A stretch of DNA of 64,000 nt from Alentia gelatinosa (GCA_950022655.1 OX465592.1:1478234-1542233); one strand, 5' to 3'. Positions 48,923 through 61,955 are shown, numbered from the stretch's first letter. Notes: generated by a model not told the origin, from the letters alone. Translations and numbers: made by a program.

Positions 48923-48999
48923 CTGTTAAGAGAAACTGTCAGCTTAATTCAGGTGTTGATTTTGTTGTATGACTTCAACGCTAGTCTTTCATTTATAAC

Positions 49000-49059
49000 C
49001 AGTAGTACCCACTGCAGTCCATGAGCTAGTACCATTGCTGATGCTCATGGTTGTGCTCT
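49000..49059 (-). CDS. Proposed mini-exon D13
   Basis: Same sequence and flanking sites as D1. Confidence 0.38.
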
Positions 49060-49845
49060 CTGATGATGGAATTATCACCTCCTGTTTTTTTAACAGAAAT
49101 ATGTTCATGTGCATGCTACAAAAGTCCCCATGAGAAGTGTGAGTATGTCTTAGATAGAGTCTGAGGCATATTTAAACTGCAACCAGACACTGCCAATATG
49201 AAAAGAAAAGGACTGATCTGGCCAGCCACCAATCAGGTTACCTTGTTGGTATTTTGCAAAACCTAAAGCATATGTCATTCTTACAAGTGTTACTATGGCA
49301 TGCCATAAAACATAGGTTGATAAACTAAAGGGAGCAGAGGTGTCACATGCCACCATCCATCCTCTGCCATAAACATGCATTCCTATTGCTAGCCAGCCTT
49401 CTGAAAAAAAACCTTTTTTCTGACTTGCATTAGTACTTGTCATCTATGTCATTGTTTATGTATTTGTTGGTAGCCTGGGATGGTTAACTCATTATCAACT
49501 AAGGTCGGAAGGAATTGTAAATGTATTGTTCAACACCCACTGCTTATCATCTCTTAAACATAACCACCTGGCTGAAAAGTATTTCAAGGGAAGGCACACA
49601 ATTGTGTACTGGACAAGATTGATACCAAGGCTAATCCAAATCCCTTATGAAGATAATGGTCTATCTGTCTACCCGCACTGGTCAACAATTCTATAAGCGT
49701 ATTATCAGAACAGAGTCTTCCAATATTGCCATATGCTTAGAGAAGTATGTACCTCTTACATTGCAGAAATGGAAGAATGATTTATCTATGCAATCAAATT
49801 ATAGAAATTGTGCAATTTCCAAAGCAAGATATGAAGCCAAATGAC

Positions 49846-50679
49846 CTTGTATCTCGATAGTTGAGGAGGTTGCTTCAGTTGGTACATTTGTAGTTGGCAC
49901 TGTTCTTTCAGTTGTTGCTACAATGGTCGAAGTCTGTGCACTTTCTGGAGTACTTGAACCAGTCAAAGTTGTCTGAGCAAGTTCAACATTGATAGTGGTA
50001 GCAGTGCTTGGTTGGGTTGTCCCTGAAGTGGTAGGTTCTACTGTACTTGGCTCAGTAGAGAGTGCTTCAGTTGATGCCTCTGAAGTGATATGTGGGGTAG
50101 ACACATGAGTGCTTTGATCTGTGGTCATCTTTGAGGTGAAGGATTCTGTGGTCTCCACTGTTGAAGTTGATTCTGTGGTTTGACCTAGTGTCTGGGACTC
50201 GGTTTGAGTGGTCATCTGTGTAGTGGGTAGCTGAGTACTTGCCTCAGTTGGCATTAGTGTTGAGGAAGGCCCACTACTTGTTGTAGACTGGCTCTCTGTT
50301 GATGAACCCTCAGTAGTTAGATCTGTAGGCTGTGGTGTTGAAGAAACAGCCTCTGAGGTTTCTTGACTGGTCAGAACTGCAGTGCTTGTTGCACTTGTCA
50401 ATGCTGAGGAAGAAGCACCTGTGCTTAAGCCAGCGGTCAAAGTAGGTGAAGTCTCAGGTACACTTGCTTCAGTGCTTCCCACACTGGTCACAGCAGCAGT
50501 TGTTCTTTCTGTGGATACTACAGTAGAGGAGGCCTCTCTTGCAGCTTCAGTGGCTGATGTAGTCAAAGTTTCAGTTGATGTCTCCTCTGATGTTGTAGGC
50601 ACTGGAGATGACAGCGCTGTTGTTCCTTCAGTTGAGAAAACTGTGGAAGTAGCCCCTGTTGTACCTTCAGTAGTCATAG
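49846..50679 (-). CDS. Exon C14, mucin segment (278 residues)
   Basis: Same variants as C13: GATSTVFS, QPTDL and LGQTTES. Confidence 0.82.
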
Positions 50680-51000
50680 CTGTGAGAAAAACCTTGCATT
50701 TAATTCTATGCTAGCACTGTGAATCTCTTTGTGTCTTAAGGACTTGTTGTTTGGATCTAATCATTTTCCTGGGATAACAATTACTCAGAAATCTATAATA
50801 TGTAGGAAAAGAACTCATATTTCACTCTCAACAGAAAACAAGGTGAGTATAAATGCATTTTGTATAGCTTATACTCAAGAGATGAAAACCTTTGAAACCC
50901 ATTTCTAGTAGGAGTAACCAATACCTTTAGAAACACAAAGACTTGACTACTACAGGTCAATTAGTAAAATGATATCTCTGGCTGTCATTGAACATGTCAC

Positions 51001-51057
51001 CTGTCTTATTGAAGAGTTGGCCCTGAGGCAGGTCTGTGGAATTGTCTATGTACATCT
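51001..51057 (-). CDS. Proposed mini-exon E14
   Basis: Thr-ending form, as E2. Confidence 0.42.
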
Positions 51058-51239
51058 CTATAGACAAGCTAGGTAAGGCAAAGGCAATATCTGTATTTTC
51101 ATTACATGTCAGGGACCAAAGTTGCTCCCTTGTCTCCACTTCCATGTAGATATTCTATGAAAGAAGCATATTAGCATTTACATATTGCATAGGATATTCC
51201 AAGGATTCATGGAAAGGAAATGGAGGATGGGGGTATCAC

Positions 51240-52820
51240 CTGTTTCCTTTTGGACTTCAATCCTGACAGTTGTAGTGGCTTCAGTTGGTGACAGAGTAGT
51301 AGGGACTGTGGTTTCAGTTGCTGAAATTGTCTCAGTCGAAACTTGTGTGGGCAGTGCTGTTGAAGACACACTTTCTGAAGTTGCTTGATTAGTCACACTA
51401 GTGGTAGCACTTGCAGTAGTTGCCGCACTGGTCTCTACTGAGGTAGGAGCTTCCGTAGTTTTCCCTGTAACCAAAGCTGTAGATGTACCAGCTGTACTTG
51501 CTTCAGAGGTTAGCATGGTGGTTGGAGCACTACTTGCTTTCTCAGTGCTTGGTACTGTTGAGGAAGCTTCTGATGTCACTTCAATGGGTGAAGTGGACGA
51601 AATAGCTCCTGTTGTTGTTTCTGTTGTTGATGTGATTGCTGGAGACACCTCAGTTGTTCCCTCAGTAGATGCCACTGTTGAAAGACGTTCTGTTGTTGCC
51701 TCAGCTGTAGATGTACCAGCTGTACTTGCTTCAGAAGTTGGCATGGTCGTTGAAGGAGCACTACTTGTTTTCTCAGTACTTGGTACTGTTGAGGAAGCTT
51801 CTGATGTCACTTCAATAGGTGAGGTAGATGAAATTGCACCAGTTGTTGTTTCTGCTGTTGATGTGATTGCTGGAGACACCTCAGTAGATGCCACTGTTGA
51901 AGGACGTTCTGTTGTTGCCTCAGCTGTAGATGTACCAGCTGTACTTGCTTCAGAAGTTGGCATGGTCGTTGAAGGAGCACTACTTGTTTTCTCAGTGCTT
52001 GGTACTGTTGAGGAAGCTTCTGATGTCACTTCAATAGGTGAGGTGGATGAAATTGCACCAGTTGTTGTTTCTGCTGTTGATGTGATTGCTGGAGACACCT
52101 CAGTAGATGCCACTGTTGAAGGACGTTCAGTTGTTGCCTCAGCTGTAGATGTACCAGCTGTACTTGCTTCAGAAGTTGGCATGGTCGTTGAAGGAGCACT
52201 ACTTGTTTTCTCAGTGCTTGGTACTGTTGAGGAAGCTTCTGATGTCACTTCAATAGGTGAGGTAGATGAAATTGCACCAGTTGTTGTTTCTGCTGTTGAT
52301 GTGATTGCTGGAGACACCTCAGTAGATGCCACTGTTGAAAGACGTACTGTTGTTGCCTCAGCTGTAGATGTACCAGCTGTACTTGCTTCAGAAGTTGGCA
52401 TGGTCGTTGAAGGAGCACTACTTGTTTTCTCAGTGCTTGGTACTGTTGAGGAAGCTTCTGATGTCACTTCAATAGGTGAGGTGGATGAAATTGCACCAGT
52501 TGTTGTTTCTGCTGTTGATGTGATTGCTGGAGACACTTCAGTAGATGCCACTGTTGAAGGACGTTCTGTTGTTGCCTCAGCTGTAGATGTACCAGCTGTA
52601 CTTGCTTCAGAAGTTGGCATGGTTGTTGCAGGAGCACTACTTGTTTTCTCAGTGCTTGGTACTGTTGAGGAAGCTTCTGATGTCACTTCAATAGGTGAGG
52701 TAGATGAAATTGCTCCAGTTGTTGTTTCTGCTGTTGATGTGATTGCTGGAGACACCCCAGTTGTTCCCTCAGTAGATGCCACTGTTGAAGGACGTTCTGT
52801 CGTTCCCTCAGTAGTCAGAG
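51240..52820 (-). CDS. Exon A14, mucin repeat exon (527 residues)
   Basis: Has Glu to Val at the end of copy 2 (VRLSTVASTEVSP) without the adjacent Ser change of A4, A8 and A12, so it may represent an intermediate state. Also TTETTT and TALPT. Confidence 0.82.
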
Positions 52821-52897
52821 CTGTTAAGAGAAACTGTCAGTTTAATTCAGGTGTTGATTTTGTTGTATGACTTCAACGCTAGTCTTTCATTTATAAC

Positions 52898-52957
52898 CAG
52901 TAGTACCCACTGCAGTCCATGAGCTAGTACCATTGCTGATGCTTATGGTTGTGCTCT
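52898..52957 (-). CDS. Proposed mini-exon D14
   Basis: One substitution relative to D1, giving Met to Ile (TTISIS). Confidence 0.38.
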
Positions 52958-53743
52958 CTGATGATGGAATTATCACCTCCTGTTTTTTTAACAGAAATAT
53001 GTTCATGTGCATGCTACAAAAGTCCCCATGAGAAGTGTGAGTATGTCTTAGATAGAGTCTGAGGCATATTTAAACTGCAACCAGACACTGCCAATATGAA
53101 AAGAAAAGGACTGATCTGGCCAGCCACCAATCAGGTTACCTTGTTGGTATTTTGCAAAACCTAAAGCATATGTCATTCTTACAAGTGTTACTATGGCATG
53201 CCATAAAACATAGGTTGATAAACTAAAGGGAGCAGAGGTGTCACATGCCACCATCCATCCTCTGCCATAAAAATGCATTCCTATTGCTAGCCAGCCTTCT
53301 GAAAAAAAACCTTTTTTCTGACTTGCATTAGTACTTGTCATCTATGTCATTGTTTATGTATTTGTTGGTAGCCTGGGATGGTTAACTCATTATCAACTAA
53401 GGTCGGAAGGAATTGTAAATGTATTGTTCAACACCCACTGCTTATCATCTCTTAAACATAACCACCTGGCTGAAAAGTATTTCAAGGGAAGGCACACAAT
53501 TGTGTACTGGACAAGATTGATACTAAGGCTAATCCAAATCCCTTATGAAGATAATGGTCTATCTGTCTACCCACACTGGTCAACAATTCTATAAGCGTAT
53601 TATCAGAACGGAGTCTTCCAATATTGCCATATGCTTAGAGAAGTATGTACCTCTTACATTGCAGAAATGGAAGAATGATTTATCTATGCAATCAAATTAT
53701 AGAAATTGTGCAATTTCCAAAGCAAGATATGAAGCCAAATGAC

Positions 53744-54577
53744 CTTGTATCTCGATAGTTGAGGAGGTTGCTTCAGTTGGTACATTTGTAGTTGGCACTG
53801 TTCTTTCAGTTGTTGCTACAATGGTCGAAGTCTGTGCACTTTCTGGAGTACTTGAACCAGTCAAAGTTGTCTGAGCAAGTTCAACATTGATAGTGGTAGC
53901 AGTGCTTGGTTGGGTTGTCCCTGAAGTGGTAGGTTCTACTGTACTTGGCTCAGTAGAGAGTGCTTCAGTTGATGCCTCTGAAGTGATATGTGGGGTAGAC
54001 ACATGAGTGCTTTGATCTGTGGTCATCTTTGAGGTGAAGGATTCTGTGGTCTCCACTGTTGAAGTTGATTCTGTGGTTTGACCTGGTGTCTGGGACTCGG
54101 TTTGAGTGGTCATCTGTGTAGTGGGTAGCTGAGTACTTGCCTCAGTTGGCATTAGTGTTGAGGAAGGCCCACTACTTGTTGTAGACTGGCTCTCTGTTGA
54201 TGAACCCTCAGTAGTTAGATCTGTAGGCTGTGGTGTTGAAGAAACAGCCTCTGAGGTTTCTTGACTGGTCAGAACTGCAGTGCTTGTTGCACTTGTCAAT
54301 GCTGAGGAAGAAGCACCTGTGCTTAAGCCAGCGGTCAAAGTAGGTGAAGTCTCAGGTACACTTGCTTCAGTGCTTCCCACACTGGTCACAGCAGCAGATG
54401 TTCTTTCTGTGGATACTACAGTAGAGGAGGCCTCTCTTGCAGCTTCAGTGGCTGATGTAGTCAAAGTTTCAGTTGATGTCTCCTCTGATGTTGTAGGCAC
54501 TGGAGATGACAGCGCTGTTGTTCCTTCAGTTGAGAAAACTGTGGGAGTAGCCCCTGTTGTACCTTCAGTAGTCATAG
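53744..54577 (-). CDS. Exon C15, mucin segment (278 residues)
   Basis: Variants: GATPTVFS, ERTSAAV, QPTDL and PGQTTES. It combines markers of C2 and C7. Confidence 0.82.
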
Positions 54578-54898
54578 CTGTGAGAAAAACCTTGCATTTA
54601 ATTCTATGCTAGCACTGTGAATCTCTTCGTGTCTTAAGGACTTGTTGTTTGGATCTAATCATTTTCCTGGGATAACAATTACTATAAAATCTATAATATG
54701 TAGGAAAAGAACTCATATTTCACTCTCAACAGAAAACAAGGTGAGTATGAATGCATTTTGTATAGCTTATACTCAAGAGATGAAAACCTTTGAAACCCAT
54801 TTCTAGTAGGAGTAACCAATACCTTTAGAAACACAAAGACTTGACTACTACAGGTCAATTAGTAAAATGATATCTCTGGCTGTCATTGAACATGTCAC

Positions 54899-54955
54899 CT
54901 GTCTTATTGAAGAGTTGGCCCTGAGGCAGGTCTGTGGAATTGTCTATGTACATCT
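54899..54955 (-). CDS. Proposed mini-exon E15
   Basis: Thr-ending form, as E2. Confidence 0.42.
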
Positions 54956-55137
54956 CTATAGACAAGCTAGGTAAGGCAAAGGCAATATCTGTATTTTCAT
55001 TACATGTCAGGGACCAAAGTTGCTCCCTTGTCTCCACTTCCATGTAGATATTCTATGAAAGAAGCATATTAGCATTTACATATTGCATAGGATATTCCAA
55101 GGATTCATGGAAAGGAAATGGAGGATGGGGGTATCAC

Positions 55138-56718
55138 CTGTTTCCTTTTGGACTTCAATCCTGACAGTTGTAGTGGCTTCAGTTGGTGACAGAGTAGTAG
55201 GGACTGTGGTTTCAGTTGCTGAAATTGTCTCAGTCGAAACTTGTGTGGGCAGTGCTGTTGAAGACACACTTTCTGAAGTTGCTTGATTAGTCACACTAGT
55301 GGTAGCACTTGCAGTAGTTGCCGCACTGGTCTCTACTGAGGTAGGAGCTTCCGTAGTTTTCCCTGTAACCAAAGCTGTAGATGTACCAGCTGTACTTGCT
55401 TCAGAGGTTAGCATGGTGGTTGGAGCACTACTTGCTTTCTCAGTGCTTGGTACTGTTGAGGAAGCTTCTGATGTCACTTCAATGGGTGAAGTGGACGAAA
55501 TAGCTCCTGTTGTTGTTTCTGCTGTTGATGTGATTGCTGGAGACACCTCAGTTGTTCCCTCAGTAGATGCCACTGTTGAAAGACGTTCTGTTGTTGCCTC
55601 AGCTGTAGATGTACCAGCTGTACTTGCTTCAGAAGTTGGCATGGTCGTTGAAGGAGCACTACTTGTTTTCTCAGTACTTGGTACTGTTGAGGAAGCTTCT
55701 GATGTCACTTCAATAGGTGAGGTGGATGAAATTGCACCAGTTGTTGTTTCTGCTGTTGATGTGATTGCTGGAGACACCTCAGTAGATGCCACTGTTGAAG
55801 GACGTTCTGTTGTTGCCTCAGCTGTAGATGTACCAGCTGTACTTGCTTCAGAAGTTGGCATGGTCGTTGAAGGAGCACTACTTGTTTTCTCAGTGCTTGG
55901 TACTGTTGAGGAAGCTTCTGATGTCACTTCAATAGGTGAGGTGGATGAAATTGCACCAGTTGTTGTTTCTGCTGTTGATGTGATTGCTGGAGACACCTCA
56001 GTAGATGCCACTGTTGAAGGACGTTCAGTTGTTGCCTCAGCTGTAGATGTACCAGCTGTACTTGCTTCAGAAGTTGGCATGGTCGTTGAAGGAGCACTAC
56101 TTGTTTTCTCAGTGCTTGGTACTGTTGAGGAAGCTTCTGATGTCACTTCAATAGGTGAGGTAGATGAAATTGCACCAGTTGTTGTTTCTGCTGTTGATGT
56201 GATTGCTGGAGACACCTCAGTAGATGCCACTGTTGAAAGACGTTCTGTTGTTGCCTCAGCTGTAGATGTACCAGCTGTACTTGCTTCAGAAGTTGGCATG
56301 GTCGTTGAAGGAGCACTACTTGTTTTCTCAGTGCTTGGTACTGTTGAGGAAGCTTCTGATGTCACTTCAATAGGTGAGGTGGATGAAATTGCACCAGTTG
56401 TTGTTTCTGCTGTTGATGTGATTGCTGGAGACACTTCAGTAGATGCCACTGTTGAAGGACGTTCTGTTGTTGCCTCAGCTGTAGATGTACCAGCTGTACT
56501 TGCTTCAGAAGTTGGCATGGTTGTTGCAGGAGCACTACTTGTTTTCTCAGTGCTTGGTACTGTTGAGGAAGCTTCTGATGTCACTTCAATAGGTGAGGTA
56601 GATGAAATTGCTCCAGTTGTTGTTTCTGCTGTTGATGTGATTGCTGGAGACACCCCAGTTGTTCCCTCAGTAGATGCCACTGTTGAAGGACGTTCTGTCG
56701 TTCCCTCAGTAGTCAGAG
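55138..56718 (-). CDS. Exon A15, mucin repeat exon (527 residues)
   Basis: Six copies close to the array consensus, with GTTGVSP, TAETTT in copy 6 and TALPT in the tail. Confidence 0.82.
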
Positions 56719-56795
56719 CTGTTAAGAGAAACTGTCAGTTTAATTCAGGTGTTGATTTTGTTGTATGACTTCAACGCTAGTCTTTCATTTATAAC

Positions 56796-56855
56796 CAGTA
56801 GTACCCACTGCAGTCCATGAGCTAGTACCATTGCTGATGCTCATGGTTGTGCTCT
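56796..56855 (-). CDS. Proposed mini-exon D15
   Basis: Same sequence and flanking sites as D1. Confidence 0.38.
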
Positions 56856-57641
56856 CTGATGATGGAATTATCACCTCCTGTTTTTTTAACAGAAATATGT
56901 TCATGTGCATGCTACAAAAGTCCCCATGAGAAGTGTGAGTATGTCTTAGATAGAGTCTGAGGCATATTTAAACTGCAACCAGACACTGCCAATATGAAAA
57001 GAAAAGGACTGATCTGGCCAGCCACCAATCAGGTTACCTTGTTGGTATTTTGCAAAACCTAAAGCATATGTCATTCTTACAAGTGTTACTATGGCATGCC
57101 ATAAAACATAGGTTGATAAACTAAAGGGAGCAGAGGTGTCACATGCCACCATCCATCCTCTGCCATAAAAATGCATTCCTATTGCTAGCCAGCCTTCTGA
57201 AAAAAAACCTTTTTTCTGACTTGCATTAGTACTTGTCATCTATGTCATTGTTTATGTATTTGTTGGTAGCCTGGGATGGTTAACTCATTATCAACTAAGG
57301 TCGGAAGGAATTGTAAATGTATTGTTCAACACCCACTGCTTATCATCTCTTAAACATAACCACCTGGCTGAAAAGTATTTCAAGGGAAGGCACACAATTG
57401 TGTACTGGACAAGATTGATACTAAGGCTAATCCAAATCCCTTATGAAGATAATGGTCTATCTGTCTACCCGCACTGGTCAACAATTCTATAAGCGTATTA
57501 TCAGAACAGAGTCTTCCAATATTGCCATATGCTTAGAGAAGTATGTACCTCTTACATTGCAGAAATGGAAGAATGATTTATCTATGCAATCAAATTATAG
57601 AAATTGTGCAATTTCCAAAGCAAGATATGAAGCCAAATGAC

Positions 57642-58475
57642 CTTGTATCTCGATAGTTGAGGAGGTTGCTTCAGTTGGTACATTTGTAGTTGGCACTGTT
57701 CTTTCAGTTGTTGCTACAATGGTCGAAGTCTGTGCACTTTCTGGAGTACTTGAACCAGTCAAAGTTGTCTGAGCAAGTTCAACATTGATAGTGGTAGCAG
57801 TGCTTGGTTGGGTTGTCCCTGAAGTGGTAGGTTCTACTGTACTTGGCTCAGTAGAGAGTGCTTCAGTTGATGCCTCTGAAGTGATATGTGGGGTAGACAC
57901 ATGAGTGCTTTGATCTGTGGTCATCTTTGAGGTGAAGGATTCTGTGGTCTCCACTGTTGAAGTTGATTCTGTGGTTTGACCTAGTGTCTGGGACTCGGTT
58001 TGAGTGGTCATCTGTGTAGTGGGTAGCTGAGTACTTGCCTCAGTTGGCATTAGTGTTGAGGAAGGCCCACTACTTGTTGTAGACTGGCTCTCTGTTGATG
58101 AGCCCTCAGTAGTTAGATCTATAGGCTGTGGTGTTGAAGAAACAGCCTCTGAGGTTTCTTGACTGGTCAGAACTGCAGTGCTTGTTGCACTTGTCAATGC
58201 TGAGGAAGAAGCACCTGTGCTTAAGCCAGCGGTCAAAGTAGGTGAAGTCTCAGGTACACTTGCTTCAGTGCTTCCCACACTGGTCACAGCAGCAGTTGTT
58301 CTTTCTGTGGATACTACAGTAGAGGAGGCCTCTCTTGCAGCTTCAGTGGCTGATGTAGTCAAAGTTTCAGTTGATGTCTCCTCTGATGTTGTAGGCACTG
58401 GAGATGACAGCGCTGTTGTTCCTTCAGTTGAGGAAACTGTGGGAGTAGCCCCTGTTGTACCTTCAGTAGTCATAG
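57642..58475 (-). CDS. Exon C16, mucin segment (278 residues)
   Basis: Variants: GATPTVSS (Phe to Ser, private), QPIDL, LGQTTES. It lies directly downstream (in transcript sense) of the transposon-bearing mini-exon. Confidence 0.82.
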
Positions 58476-58845
58476 CTGTGAGAAAAACCTTGCATTTAAT
58501 TCTATGCTAGCACTGTGAATCTCTTCGTGTCTTAAGGACTTGTTGTTTGGATCTAATCATTTTCCTGGGATAAAAATTACTCAGAAATCTATAATATGTA
58601 GGAAAAGAACTCATATTTCACTCTCAACAGAAAACAAGGTGAGTATGAATGCATTTTGTATAGCTTATACTCAAGAGATGAAAACCTTTGAAACCCATTT
58701 CTAGTAGGAGTAACCAATACCTTTAGAAACACAAAGACTTGACTACTACAGGTCAATTAGTAAAATGATATCTCTGGCTGTCATTGAACATGTCACCTGT
58801 CTTATTGAAGAGTTGGCCCTGAGGCAGGTCTGTGGAATTGTCTAT

Positions 58846-59335
58846 TCACCACTTGCACATAAGTGTGGCGCTGCGATCGGGTTACGCTGGTTGCATGTAA
58901 CTAGGCCCTACTTGCCGAAAACAAGCAACAGGCTTGTTTGTGAAAACGAGGCAAGATACTTTACCTGTGTTGGCAGTATGGCTTCAGACCCATAAGCACA
59001 GATTTAACTAAAAATGTAATTTGTTGTTGTGTCGTGAATAACAGGCCAATCTTTATAAATAAAACATTGTTAGAAAGCTAAGACTTAAGCCTATTTGTTG
59101 GTATAATATCATATACCTGTGTTTTGGCTAAGATTTCCAGTCGTAGATTGAACATCCAGATTATTTTGGTAAAAAAATCCACAAAAATGTTACCTTCCTG
59201 TTTTCACAGTGGTTTAATGAAAAATCTATCGCGATGACCTATAGAAATAAACATCCTATCTTTTTAAGTATTTCAGGACGATTAATATGATACCTATATT
59301 GCCAGGCTGTGATAAATATTTCCTGAGATAATGGA
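58846..59335 (+). repeat. Left inverted arm of the transposon
   Basis: Its inner 272 bp (59064-59335) align colinearly in inverse with 59603-59871, for example ACATTGTTAGAAA, TTTAATGAAAAATCTAT and ATTTCCTGAG. The outer part is less regular and carries a small extra hairpin, AAACAAGC...GCTTGTTT, near 58919-58940. Confidence 0.75.
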
Positions 59336-59397
59336 GCATTGGGTCTGACAGTATTGGCACTATATGTACCTTGGAACAAAGACTTTTTTCTAACATG

Positions 59398-59553
59398 AAA
59401 AAATGTGAATTGCTCTGGCTTTGTGTATAACAGGCCGATCTATATAAATAAATCATTGTTAGAAAGCTAAGACTCTGGTCTATTTGTTGATATAGATATC
59501 ACATACCTATGCCTTGGCTAAAATTTCCCGTGATAGCTTAAAAACTTAGATTT
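59398..59553 (+). repeat. Third, direct copy of an arm segment in the transposon loop
   Basis: Matches 59009-59160 in direct orientation (ATAACAGGCC.ATCT, CATTGTTAGAAAGCTAAGACT, CTTGGCTAA.ATTTCC). The loop is thus partly a duplicated arm piece rather than unrelated sequence. Confidence 0.75.
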
Positions 59554-59602
59554 TTGCTGACAAATTCCTAAATTTCCTGACAATTAACTGACACATTATT
59601 AG

Positions 59603-60047
59603 TCCATTACCTCAGGAAATATCCATCACAACCTGGTAATATTGGTATCATTTTAATTGTCATGAGATACCTAATAAGATAGGATGGTTATTTCTATATG
59701 TCATCGCAATAGATTTTTCATTAAATCACTGTGAAAGGAAAGTAAAATATTTTAGTGTTTTTTACATAAACAATTCCGATGTTTAATCTCTGACAGGAAA
59801 TCTTATTCATATCACAGGTATTTTATATATATTTCGGCAGATAGGCCCAAGTTTCAGGTTTCTAACAATGTATTGTTTATAAAAATCGGCCGATTATTTA
59901 TCACGTGAGAGCTATTTCCATCTTTCAGGTTAGAAAAACACTAGGTTTTTATCAGTACTCTGGACTGAGTGCAGAGGGCTTGCCTCGTTTTCGTTCGATC
60001 TACCTAGGCGGCCATTACAATATGGCGCCAGTGTGAAGAGGGTCAAT
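59603..60047 (-). repeat. Right inverted arm of the transposon
   Basis: Inverse counterpart of the left arm, about 45 bp shorter because it lacks the extra hairpin region. The outer end contains GGCGCCATATTGTAATGG in inverse orientation. Confidence 0.75.
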
Positions 60048-60237
60048 GTACATCTCTATAGACAAGCTAGGTAAGGCAAAGGCAATATCTGTATTTTCAT
60101 TACATGTCAGGGACCAAAGTTGCTCCCTTGTCTCCACTTCCATGTAGATATTCTATGAAAGAAGCATATTAGCATTTACATATTGCATAGGATATTCCAA
60201 GGATTCATGGAAAGGAAATGGAGGATGGGGGTATCAC

Positions 60238-61818
60238 CTGTTTCCTTTTGGACTTCAATCCTGACAGTTGTAGTGGCTTCAGTTGGTGACAGAGTAGTAG
60301 GGACTGTGGTTTCAGTTGCTGAAATTGTCTCAGTCGAAACTTGTGTGGGCAGTGCTGTTGAAGACACACTTTCTGAAGTTGCTTGATTAGTCACACTAGT
60401 GGTAGCACTTGCAGTAGTTGCCGCACTGGTCTCTACTGAGATAGGAGCTTCCGTAGTTTTCCCTGTAACCAAAGCTGTAGATGTACCAGCTGTACTTGCT
60501 TCAGAGGTTAGCATGGTGGTTGGAGCACTACTTGCTTTCTCAGTGCTTGGTACTGTTGAGGAAGCTTCTGATGTCACTTCAATGGGTGAAGTGGACGAAA
60601 TAGCTCCTGTTGTTGTTTCTGTTGTTGATGTGATTGCTGGAGACACCTCAGTTGTTCCCTCAGTAGATGCCACTGTTGAAAGACGTTCTGTTGTTGCCTC
60701 AGCTGTAGATGTACCAGCTGTACTTGCTTCAGAAGTTGGCATGGTCGTTGAAGGAGCACTACTTGTTTTCTCAGTACTTGGTACTGTTGAGGAAGCTTCT
60801 GATGTCACTTCAATAGGTGAGGTAGATGAAATTGCACCAGTTGTTGTTTCTGCTGTTGATGTGATTGCTGGAGACACCTCAGTAGATGCCACTGTTGAAG
60901 GACGTTCTGTTGTTGCCTCAGCTGTAGATGTACCAGCTGTACTTGCTTCAGAAGTTGGCATGGTCGTTGAAGGAGCACTACTTGTTTTCTCAGTGCTTGG
61001 TACTGTTGAGGAAGCTTCTGATGTCACTTCAATAGGTGAGGTGGATGAAATTGCACCAGTTGTTGTTTCTGCTGTTGATGTGATTGCTGGAGACACCTCA
61101 GTAGATGCCACTGTTGAAGGACGTTCAGTTGTTGCCTCAGCTGTAGATGTACCAGCTGTACTTGCTTCAGAAGTTGGCATGGTCGTTGAAGGAGCACTAC
61201 TTGTTTTCTCAGTGCTTGGTACTGTTGAGGAAGCTTCTGATGTCACTTCAATAGGTGAGGTAGATGAAATTGCACCAGTTGTTGTTTCTGCTGTTGATGT
61301 GATTGCTGGAGACACCTCAGTAGATGCCACTGTTGAAAGACGTTCTGTTGTTGCCTCAGCTGTAGATGTACCAGCTGTACTTGCTTCAGAAGTTGGCATG
61401 GTCGTTGAAGGAGCACTACTTGTTTTCTCAGTGCTTGGTACTGTTGAGGAAGCTTCTGATGTCACTTCAATAGGTGAGGTGGATGAAATTGCACCAGTTG
61501 TTGTTTCTGCTGTTGATGTGATTGCTGGAGACACTTCAGTAGATGCCACTGTTGAAGGACGTTCTGTTGTTGCCTCAGCTGTAGATGTACCAGCTGTACT
61601 TGCTTCAGAAGTTGGCATGGTTGTTGCAGGAGCACTACTTGTTTTCTCAGTGCTTGGTACTGTTGAGGAAGCTTCTGATGTCACTTCAATAGGTGAGGTA
61701 GATGAAATTGCTCCAGTTGTTGTTTCTGCTGTTGATGTGATTGCTGGAGACACCCCAGTTGTTCCCTCAGTAGATGCCACTGTTGAAGGACGTTCTGTCG
61801 TTCCCTCAGTAGTCAGAG
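60238..61818 (-). CDS. Exon A16, mucin repeat exon (527 residues)
   Basis: Six copies, with a private Thr to Ile in the tail (EAPISVET), TTETTT and TALPT. The donor and 182-bp intron downstream of it are intact despite the transposon. Confidence 0.82.
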
Positions 61819-61895
61819 CTGTTAAGAGAAACTGTCAGTTTAATTCAGGTGTTGATTTTGTTGTATGACTTCAACGCTAGTCTTTCATTTATAAC

Positions 61896-61955
61896 CAGTA
61901 GTACCCACTGCAGTCCATGAGCTAGTACCATTGCTGATGCTCATGGTTGTGCTCT
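61896..61955 (-). CDS. Proposed mini-exon D16
   Basis: Same sequence and flanking sites as D1. Confidence 0.38.

Larger units (their letters stand above)
58846..60047. mobile_element. Foldback/MITE-like non-autonomous DNA transposon (1,202 bp inserted)
   Basis: Absent from all other copies, so the empty site is known: TGTCTAT joins GTACATC. The insert has two long imperfect inverted arms (58846-59335 and 59603-60047) around a loop of about 267 bp, and no coding frame of note. Tips read TCACCACTTGCACA and, inverted, TGACCCTCTTCACA; AAAACGAGGCAAG occurs in both arms (58943-58955, inverted at 59979-59991). A 2-bp AT is duplicated at the borders (58844-58845, 60046-60047). GTCTAT against GTCAAT could instead be a 6-bp duplication with one mismatch. 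The superfamily cannot be assigned by eye. Confidence 0.85.
58797..60055 (-). pseudogene. Mini-exon E16, split by a transposon
   Basis: The two parts, 58797-58845 (49 nt) and 60048-60055 (8 nt), sum to the normal 57 nt. The inserted 1,202 bp sits after the Met-Tyr codons in transcript sense. Reading from the exon into the insert reaches TAA after ten codons. Because the exon is 57 nt and phase 1 at both ends, skipping it would join A16 to C16 in frame. Confidence 0.55.

Noticed and set aside
58765..58995. Plus-strand 76-residue frame at the transposon edge, and the 66-residue minus frame at 59256-59456
   Set aside because: The first is a chance fusion across the insertion border. The second lies in the inverted arm and loop and resembles no transposase.
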